Shown: piece by piece, positions 9,161 through 15,393 of the stretch
How the letters are laid out: every line of letters begins with the position of its first letter
Numbering within the stretch: position 1 is the stretch's first letter
From: Terfezia claveryi
Lineage: Eukaryota > Ascomycota > Pezizomycetes > Pezizales > Pezizaceae
Length of the DNA stretch: 15,393 bases
Assembly (NCBI GenBank): GCA_015179025.1
Contig: WHUX01000651.1
Coordinates: 1-15,393 of the forward strand
Direction: 5' to 3'
The notes under the pieces: generated by a model
Databases searched by the model: none
Seen by the model: the letters and a program-made list of their open reading frames with translations, nothing else
Told to the model about the DNA's origin: nothing
Translations under genes and position numbers: made by a program

Positions 9161-10626
9161 TGTCACGGAGTGACATCCAGCCCTAACAAAGGTACTTGGG
9201 CCCTTATAGAATGACCCTTGATTCTACATGAACTCTAGGTACACTCTTAGCAGTGTAGTGCAAACATTTCTAATACTTATCTATAAGAGTTTAGTATATG
9301 AAACAGGTATGAACCTTGGAGTAGTTTATAATTATCCTAGATAGTTAAGACACTTAAGGAACGTCCATAGACCCTTGAAGGAGCTACAGTTCAAGTTTCA
9401 TAAGTATCCGATTAACGGTTCAATAGTTATACTCAAATTAATATGCTGACTATATGCATATATATGCAAGCTATATATAGGCTGTTACCCTGAAGTCTTG
9501 GCGTTACCCTGAATATTGAATTATTACCCTGAACTGCAGGAAAATAATTCGGTAAAAATAAATAAAAAAATGAAGCCATGAGGGCGCACTTTAGATTAAA
9601 GTGCGTCCGGTAACACTTTAAGGGAGTGCGCCCAGAACAGAGGACAAAGGTAGTGCCAAAACATAAAGTTCTCCGAATTTAATGTTTCAAGGTTCTATCT
9701 AGGCCTACTCTTCGTTTTGATTCCATTTCTGCAATCCTTTTTATGATCAGAGTTAAACCTATAGAGATATAAGACTTTTAATATAGTCAAATAGGTCCAC
9801 GAGGAGGTTTACTTTTTATTAGTAATAACTACATGAATAATTTGGGTATCGAGATAAACTAAGATTATATAATCTTCTATGCGTTAATATCTTTCCAATG
9901 ATATTCTACTTGTGATCCACGGTTCTCTATTCATAGAGTTATGTGCAGTTGAAAATTATTTTCAATGGACACTAAACACTATGAAGTAAATATTGCCAGA
10001 AACATAATTAGATACCTTCGGATATTGTCGGATAGTAATTTGATATAATTGGGGATTGGTAACATATCTGAAATTGAATTTAGTTATCTCGAATAAGAAT
10101 TCTTTAATGGGATATGGGAGCTATAAGCGAAGTACGTATAATATGCAACAATGGGAATATTCTCTACATTCAGGTTAGTAACCTGTGACAACGAGTGCAG
10201 ATAGCAACTGCATTAACAAAGGTATGGATAGCTTAACACTTAGGAAAAAATTCTAAGGTAACAAGTAGGCCTGCGTTGTATAAAAAATATTTCTATCATA
10301 AGAATATCTACGAACACTGCGGGATTTAAATAGTGCAAATAGTTCTAGTTGAATGTTTTCTACTACTAGCGAGTATTCGAAAGCAAGAGCACCTTGAGTA
10401 CACGAAGCCTACAAAGTTCTAAGTCTTGTGTTAACTTTACGTTTAAGTGATATAGGATTTATTTTGTATTGCGAAATAAGATCCTTTGTAAGGAACTATT
10501 GTTGGATTGAACTTTACTGCTATGGGATTGATATTCTGTGTTGTGGAATAGATATCGTTGCAGCAGGAAATTACAGCCATCCTAATAGTCGCAACAGTGC
10601 TATCAGTCAATAGGGCCCACCTGACA
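9161..10626 (+). mobile_element. 3' LTR (LTR4) of element B
   Basis: A 1,466-bp LTR in the opposite orientation to LTR1-3. It starts TGTCACGGAGTGACA after the polypurine tract and ends CCTGACA (one change from CGTGACA). It retains the U3 hairpin (9585-9605), three inverted TTCAGGGTAA boxes (9485-9533) and the U5 CTACAAAGT (10409-10417), but the TATA box is mutated. It is the most diverged of the four copies by eye, fitting an older insertion. The next bases, CTAGT (10627-10631), are the candidate target duplication. Confidence 0.9.
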
Positions 10627-11092
10627 CTAGTAACTGAGGTTGCGTGCCTCAAACCAGGTCTTCCACTCATTTTGGGGATGGATTAGATTAAAGCCAATTG
10701 TGATAAACTACAAGTCACCACTCTTCATAGACTCAAGCTAAAAAGATTGTTGGAAATCGAGGAGGTTACTGATTTCACTGACTTTGACGAAGTACTTGCA
10801 GAGACTCAATATGTCAGATTAATTGAAATAGGGGAATGGGATTATCAGAAGTTCACTAATGGAGATATACACAAGGTTATAAAAATAACAGCAACTGAAA
10901 ATATTCATAAACTTGCTGATCGATTGCCAACACAGTACAGGCATTTTGTAAAAATCATTAGAAAAGAGTTGCAATCTGCCCTTCCTACACATGGTCTACA
11001 AGATATGACTATTGAGTTATCAGAAGGAAAGAGTCTCCTGTCAGGAAAACTATACCCCCTCTCCCCTAATTATCAGCAAAAAAAATATTCGC
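10627..11092 (+). pseudogene. pol: Pol fragment of element D: protease end and RT start
   Basis: One + register runs from the LTR4 boundary to about 11092. It opens with a retropepsin C-terminus, LPLILGMD then TAG (10684-10686) where the family has Trp, then IKAN. The spacer between protease and RT follows. Then comes the conserved gypsy entry into RT: LP-QY-HF (about 10936), LPTHG (about 10984), D-TIEL-EGK and LYPLS (about 11049-11066). The RT fingers and the YxDD palm are absent, because homology stops abruptly near KKYSR. B is therefore inserted in D's pol, and D is also truncated on its right. No overlap with B exists to test whether they are one family. Confidence 0.8.
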
Positions 11093-11119
11093 GTCATGTG
11101 TCTTCCTGTGCGTCGGACG

Positions 11120-11320
11120 CACAGGACGCATGGGACAGGAACTTACAATCAGGACGCCAAACGCTTGGTGCGCCAGCGTCGGGACGCAACACTCATGCGC
11201 ACCAGCGTCGGGATGCAATACTCATGTGCACCAGCGCCCAGGACGCAACACAAGTATGCTCCCACGCCTGGGACACAACAGAAGCATGCTACCACTTCTT
11301 GGACGCAATATGAGACGGGC
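11120..11320. repeat. Degenerate 29-30-bp GGACGCA minisatellite
   Basis: About six to seven units carrying GGACGCAACACTCATGC-like cores. Two clean 29-bp neighbours are at 11178-11206 and 11207-11235, then 30-bp units at 11236-11265 and 11266-11295. It begins close to the broken end of element D. Frames through it are open by chance. Confidence 0.75.
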
Positions 11321-11551
11321 TGCTCGTCCCCAACGCTATAGGTTCCATGTCTGGTGTTGCTGAACCAGGGCCCCAAATCGCTCTCTTCTACAATGCATAC
11401 CCGCTCACCGCTTGCATCTACGATGCTCTAACATCAGCCAGCTATATACCACTAATGCAGCCATTGAATATGCATGGAGCAGAAATATCCATTGTATTCG
11501 CTAAAATTATATACACAGAGGTATTGAGCAATAGATATATATATAGAACAT
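11321..11551. other. Unassigned spacer
   Basis: A + frame opens at ATG 11347 and runs through the next 12-bp array to 11733. Its first part (about 70 residues) resembles no family I know, and its second part is purely the repeat. I do not call a gene. Confidence 0.4.
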
Positions 11552-11715
11552 GCAATCGCTGCTTCAATCGCTTTAACACTCGCTCTAATACTTACTCCAA
11601 TACTCGCTCTAATACTCGCTCTAATACTCGCTCTAATACTCGCTCTAATACTCGCTCTAATACTCGCTCTAATACTCGCCGTAATACTCGCTCCAATAGT
11701 CACTCTAATGCTAGC
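11552..11715. repeat. 12-bp tandem array (AATACTCGCTCT)n
   Basis: About 11 fairly regular 12-bp units, cleanest at 11590-11680 and degenerate at both ends. Being a multiple of three without stops, it encodes four-residue repeats in several frames (for example NTRS on +). On the minus strand the unit reads GAGCGAGTATTA, sharing GAGCGAG with the arrays further right. Confidence 0.9.
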
Positions 11716-12059
11716 AGTAATGTGCTGGAATAGAGAGCGAATGGAAAATGCATGGGGAAGGGAGGTATATATATAGGAAAAAGATAGTTGCCAAGGCCGA
11801 CTGCTATGGCTGACAATTTAGACTTTTCGAGGACAATGAGATAAGCGATAACAAGAGAAGTGGCATAACGGTGATTAATGGCGCTCAGCCCCCTTTCGCA
11901 CGTGGGTGCCGTACTATTCAATGCCTGGCCTGGAAATAGTCATATTGGGCAATCGTAGTCGTGGGATTGCGATATGTGCGGAGTTCACGCTTTGTGATAT
12001 ATTTCGTAGGAATTCATGCATTCGTGGGCTTATATATATATGTTCTGGTCCGTTCCGGG
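11716..12059. other. No recognisable feature
   Basis: A mixed-composition spacer with short TA runs (about 11766-11775 and 12030-12042). Overlapping short frames on both strands show no family resemblance. Confidence 0.5.
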
Positions 12060-12165
12060 ATTCCAGGCCATACCGGTATGGACCGGGCCTTTCCAGGATT
12101 GCCCGGGCCATACCGGTATGGACCGGGCCGTTGCGAGATTGCGAGATTACCCAGGCCGTTCCGGG
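12060..12165. repeat. 40-bp GC-rich repeat with 14-bp palindromes
   Basis: The perfect palindrome CCATACCGGTATGG occurs at 12068-12081 and 12108-12121, exactly 40 bp apart, inside the longer shared segment GGCCATACCGGTATGGACCG. Partial units flank it (GTTCCGGGAT at about 12052 and 12158). The block is much more GC-rich than its surroundings. Confidence 0.85.
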
Positions 12166-12474
12166 ATGGCATAAATATTCATATCTTCTTATATTTCCTT
12201 ACGCATTTGGCCTAACCAACGTAAATCATTTGATGCTATATTCCTAGATTCATGTCTACCTTAACCTCTACCCTCTACGCAGTCACCATCCCATTCCAAA
12301 CTTCAACACAAATGGTCTCCCAGCATAGCCGCGCTTGTTCTTGTAGTTCACCTGCATTATATGTATTTTGAAATAATCCATTTTATTCTCACGATTATCT
12401 AATAAGGCTATCTAACACGCTGCGCCCCAAAACCCCCATCTGTACCAGCCTTCACATCCGCGTCCCTAGAATCC
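12166..12474. other. No recognisable feature
   Basis: AT-leaning unique-looking sequence with no convincing frame, RNA gene or repeat. Confidence 0.5.
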
Positions 12475-12535
12475 TAGATTCGCTGTCCATATGAGCCTGC
12501 AATTCGCTGTCCATATTAGCCTGAATATCCGCTAG
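12475..12535. repeat. Diverged satellite-like units
   Basis: ATTCGCTGTCCATAT occurs twice, each followed by AGCCTG with one intervening base. This resembles the 29-bp satellite at 13288-14750 (ATTCGCTCGCTCTATATG then AGCCTG) with an internal loss. It directly precedes the 24-bp array. Confidence 0.5.
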
Positions 12536-12875
12536 AATTGAGGAAGCAAATCAGCCTAGCAAATCAGCCTAGAATTGAGCGAGCAAATCAGCCTAGAATC
12601 GAGCAAGCAAATCAGCCTAGAATCGAGCGAGGGAATCAGCCTAGAATTGAGCGAGGAAATCAGCAGAGAATTGAGCAAGGATATCACCGAATCGAGCGAG
12701 GAAATCAGCCTACAATCGAGCGAGCAAATCAGCAAGAAAATGAGTGAGCAAACCAGCGTAGAATTGAGCAAGCAAATCAGCCTAGAATTGAGAGAGGAAA
12801 TCAGCAGAGAATTGAGCAAGGAAATCACCACTGGCATACAATCGAGCGAGGAAATCAGTCTAGAATCTTATGTAA
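12536..12875. repeat. 24-bp tandem array, left copy
   Basis: About 14 units. Each consists of two 12-bp halves, GAGCGAGCAAAT and CAGCCTAGAATC, with variants such as GAGCAAG and CAGCAGAGAATT. All + frames stay open for long stretches and give eight-residue repeats (for example IERANQPR). This is a property of the unit and not evidence of a gene. The same unit returns at 14815-15060 in the same orientation. Confidence 0.9.
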
Positions 12876-12892
12876 AAAGGCAAAATGAGTTA

Positions 12893-12985
12893 CTCCAGTT
12901 CACTATACTCCGAGCGCCATCACACTACTTCTTAGGTCGCCCTCGTTGTAGACTTGTGGTTTGGTGGAGATATAGTGAACTGGAG
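12893..12985. repeat. Short inverted-repeat element
   Basis: CTCCAGTTCACTATA (12893-12907) and its exact complement (12971-12985) enclose 63 bp. Counting an extra CTCC/GGAG pair inside, the stem is about 19 bp with one bulge. It could be a MITE remnant or a hairpin RNA source. No target duplication is visible beside the repeats. Confidence 0.6.
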
Positions 12986-13059
12986 CATTAAGGAATGGAT
13001 ACCCGACAACCCTGCTCCCGGTCCGCCAACAGTGATATTAAGGCAATTAACTTCTTGCC

Positions 13060-13140
13060 TCCACTGGGAATCGAACTCGGGCCCTCAATAAATAAACATA
13101 AACCGTAAAGTAAAGAACTTACCACTGCGCTATGCCTACT
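13060..13140 (-). pseudogene. tRNA-like relic or SINE head
   Basis: On the minus strand an A-box-like TAGCGCAGTGGTAAG (13132-13118) precedes a B-box-like GAGTTCGATTCCC (13078-13066) by about 40 bp, the spacing of an internal Pol III promoter. I cannot fold a cloverleaf. The acceptor arms do not pair, the D stem has mismatches, and the T stem is weak. It is better read as a degenerate tRNA or a tRNA-derived SINE than as a working tRNA. Confidence 0.4.
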
Positions 13141-13219
13141 GTCAGTTTCAAACACTATAGTGCTATATTCTGCTAAAACTCGTTACTTTTTCTACTTGCC
13201 AATTCAATTGTAGAGATAG

Positions 13220-13284
13220 GCGCATAGAGATAGGAAACATACAGCGCATAGAGACAGGAAACATGCAGCGACAGGAAACATACA
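13220..13284. repeat. 24-bp direct repeat, 2.7 copies
   Basis: Units at 13220-13243 and 13244-13267 share GCGCATAGAGA and AGGAAACAT. A shortened third unit occupies 13268-13284. The unit is unrelated by eye to the GAGCGAG 24-bp unit and directly precedes the satellite. Confidence 0.8.
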
Positions 13285-13287
13285 GTA

Positions 13288-14750
13288 GCATGGATATTTG
13301 CTCGCTCTATATACCAGCCTAGATATTTGCTTGCTCTATATGCCAGCTTGGATATTTGCTCGTTCTACATGCCAGCCTGGATATTCGTTTACTCTATATA
13401 TCGGCCTGGATATTCACTCGCTCTATATGTTAGCCTGGATATTCACTCGCTCTATATGTTAGCCTGGATATTCGCTCGCTCAATATGCCTGCCTGGATAT
13501 TCGCTCGCCCCATATATCAGCCTGGATATTTGCTTGCCCCATATATCAGCCTGGATATTTGCTCGCCCCAGATATCAGCCTGGATATTTGCTGGCCCTAG
13601 ATATTAGCCTGGATAACCCCCTCCGGTGAGCCTGGATATTCCCCCTATATCTCGCTGGATATTCGCTCACTCCATATGCTAACCTGAATATTCGCTCGCG
13701 CTGGATATCAGCCTGGATATTCCCCCTATATCTCGCTGGATATTCACTCGCTCCATAAGCCAACCTGAATATTCGCTTGCCCTGGATATCAGCCTGCATA
13801 TTCGCTCGCTCTATATGTTAGCCTGGATATTCGCTAGCTCTACATGTTAGCCTGGATATTTGCTCGCTCTATATGTTAGCCTGGATATTCGCTCGCTCTA
13901 CATGTCAGCCTGGATATTCGCTCGCCCTAGATATCAGCCTATATATTTGCTCGACCTAGATATCAGCCTGGATATTTGCTCGCTCTATATGTCAGCCTGA
14001 ATATTCGCTCGCCTAATATGTCAGCCTGGATATTCGCTCGCCCTATATGTCAGCCTGGATATTCGCTTGCCCTATATATCAGCCTGGATATTTGCTCGCC
14101 CCCTATATCAGCCTGGATATTTGCTCGCTCTATATGCCAGCCTAGATATTCGCTCGCCCTGGATATCAGCCTGCATATTCGCTCGCCCTAGATATTAGCC
14201 TGGATATTCGCTTGCTCCATATGCCAGCCTGAATATTCGCTCGCTCTATATGTTAGCCTGGATATTCGCTCGCTCTACATGGTAGCCTGGATATTCACTC
14301 GCTCTACATGTCAGCCTGGATATTCGCTCGCCCTGGATATCAGCCTATATATTTGCTCGACCTAGATATCAGCCTGGATATTTGCTCGCTCTATATGTCA
14401 GCCTGAATATTCGCTCGCCTAATATGTCAGCCTGGATATTCGCTCGCCCTATATGTCAGTCTGGATATTCGCTTGCCCTATATGTCAGCTTGGATATTTG
14501 CTCGCTCTAGATATCAGCCTGGATAACCGCCTCCAGTGAGCCTGGATATTCCCCCTATATCTCGCTGGATATTCGCTCGCTCCATATGCCAACCTGAATA
14601 TTCGCTTGCGCTGGATATCAGCCTGGATATTCCCCCTATATCTCGCTGGATATTCACTCGCTCCATATGCCAACCTGAATATTCGCTCGCGCTGGATATC
14701 AGCCTGGATATTCGCTTGCCCTATATGTCAGCCGGGATATTCGATTGCCG
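13288..14750. repeat. 29-bp satellite array, about 50 units
   Basis: The unit core is AGCCTGGATATTCGCTCG, followed by a variable part, mostly CTCTATATGT or CCCTAGATAT. There is higher-order structure. About 13800-14115 recurs at about 14206-14521, offset by exactly 406 bp (14 units). The block 13611-13800 recurs at 14521-14712 (offset 910) and itself contains an 81-bp duplication (13630/13711; 14540/14621). Since 29 is not a multiple of 3, translations repeat every 29 residues (-SLDI-, -AWIF-, -PGYS-). They lack a gene's start context and are treated as spurious. Confidence 0.93.
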
Positions 14751-14814
14751 GTACAATGCGGGAGAAAATAAATAACAACTTCGTACAATTGAAATTGGCA
14801 ACTTCGTTGCCAAT

Positions 14815-15060
14815 AATCGAGCGAGCAAATCAGCATATAATCGAGCGAGCAAATCAGCCTAGAATCGAGCAGCAAATCAGCATACCATCGAGTGAGCAAA
14901 TCAGCCTAGAATCGAGCAAGCAAATCAGTGAGAAAATGAGCGAGCAAATGAGCGAGAAAATGAGGGAGAAAATGAGCGAGCAAATGAGCGAGAAATGAGC
15001 GAGCAAATGAGTGAGAAAATGAGCGAGCAAACCAGGGTAGAATTGAGCGAGCAAAATTAT
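14815..15060. repeat. 12/24-bp tandem array, right copy
   Basis: It starts with the 24-bp unit seen at 12536-12875 (GAGCGAGCAAAT, CAGCCTAGAATC). From about 14930 it decays into a simpler 12-bp repeat, GAGCGAGAAAAT/GAGCGAGCAAAT. With the left copy it brackets the 29-bp satellite in direct orientation. Confidence 0.88.
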
Positions 15061-15393
15061 TTGGAAGGAATGACAGGAGAAAAGCTCTAAGTCCCAGCCG
15101 GGCATACCTTGGAAATAAGGACTTGCCGTATCTTGCCGCCAGCCATTACAGTCGGATCGACTGGCGCTGCCTTAAAACCAGATTACATGTCTTACCTACA
15201 ATCATCCTGCCGCGTCGGTTGGGGCTCCTCCTGCAATTGGCAAAACCTAGCACAAAGGAGGAAATACCTATATATGGGAAACGAATGAGAAGACAAATAT
15301 ATAGAAATGATGGCTTTTCGGCCTCTATATATGCATGCAATTCATGCTTCCGCTGGCTCTAGATATTGGTGTTTTGCATGCTTGCTGGTGCTA
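15061..15393. other. No recognisable feature
   Basis: Unique-looking sequence at the right edge. The longest + frame (15123-15362) and its minus shadow have no family resemblance and no convincing start or splice context. Confidence 0.5.

Noticed and set aside
11347..11733. Possible gene with Asn-Thr-Arg-Ser repeats
   Set aside because: Half is the 12-bp array and the rest has no recognisable family.
12538..12991. Eight-residue repeat protein in the 24-bp array
   Set aside because: The 24-bp unit is stop-free in more than one frame on both strands. No start context, signal or non-repeat domain accompanies it.
13327..13629. Open frames across the 29-bp satellite as a repetitive protein gene
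   Set aside because: The unit lacks stops in several frames, and all three + frames and the minus strand give comparable open stretches, so openness carries no information.
13288..14750. CRISPR array
   Set aside because: Repeats of 29 bp abut without unique spacers, and the setting is eukaryotic.
15123..15362. Right-edge frame as a host gene
   Set aside because: It is short, overlaps an equally long minus frame, and has no family resemblance.

Overview
The window contains repeats and transposable-element debris; I recognise no intact host gene. The organism is most likely a filamentous fungus. The pol remains (integrase zinc finger, D,D,E core, GPY/F module, C-terminal chromodomain) resemble fungal Ty3/gypsy chromoviruses of the Tf1/MAGGY kind, and the composition is moderately AT-rich. 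The phylum is a guess (Ascomycota favoured) because there is no host gene to test it with.

Positions 1-11092 are a self-nested pile of one chromovirus family with long LTRs of about 1.46 kb. Reading inwards: element D (+ strand; only the protease end and RT start survive, 10627-11092) is interrupted by element B (+; integrase/chromodomain half of pol at 7276-8943, polypurine tract, 3' LTR at 9161-10626). B is interrupted by element C (-; 5' LTR 5815-7275, start of gag 5253-5766). C is interrupted by element A (-; 5' LTR 3793-5252, gag from 3740 leftwards). A's gag is split by a solo LTR (370-1831) flanked by the 5-bp duplication TCACC. The outer halves of A, B, C and D should lie left of the window. 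Apparent decay follows this order: the solo LTR and A's LTR are most alike, while B's LTR is the most diverged. Every coding relic carries stops or frameshifts, so none is autonomous. Just inside the LTRs of A and C is a primer-binding position that does not start with TGG but is complementary to U5 of the same LTR, suggesting Tf1-like self-priming.

Positions 11092-15393 are a tandem-repeat district: a degenerate 29-30-bp GGACGCA minisatellite (11120-11320), a 12-bp array (11552-11715), a 40-bp repeat built on a 14-bp palindrome (12060-12165), a 24-bp array (12536-12875), a tRNA-like relic (about 13060-13140), a 29-bp satellite of about 50 units with higher-order duplication (13288-14750), and a second 12/24-bp array (14815-15060). 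The 12-, 24- and 29-bp families share a GAGCGAG/CTCGCTC core. The long frames through these arrays exist because the repeat units lack stop codons, so I do not call them genes. The whole looks like heterochromatin (pericentromeric, subtelomeric or an inter-genic repeat block); this is inference.
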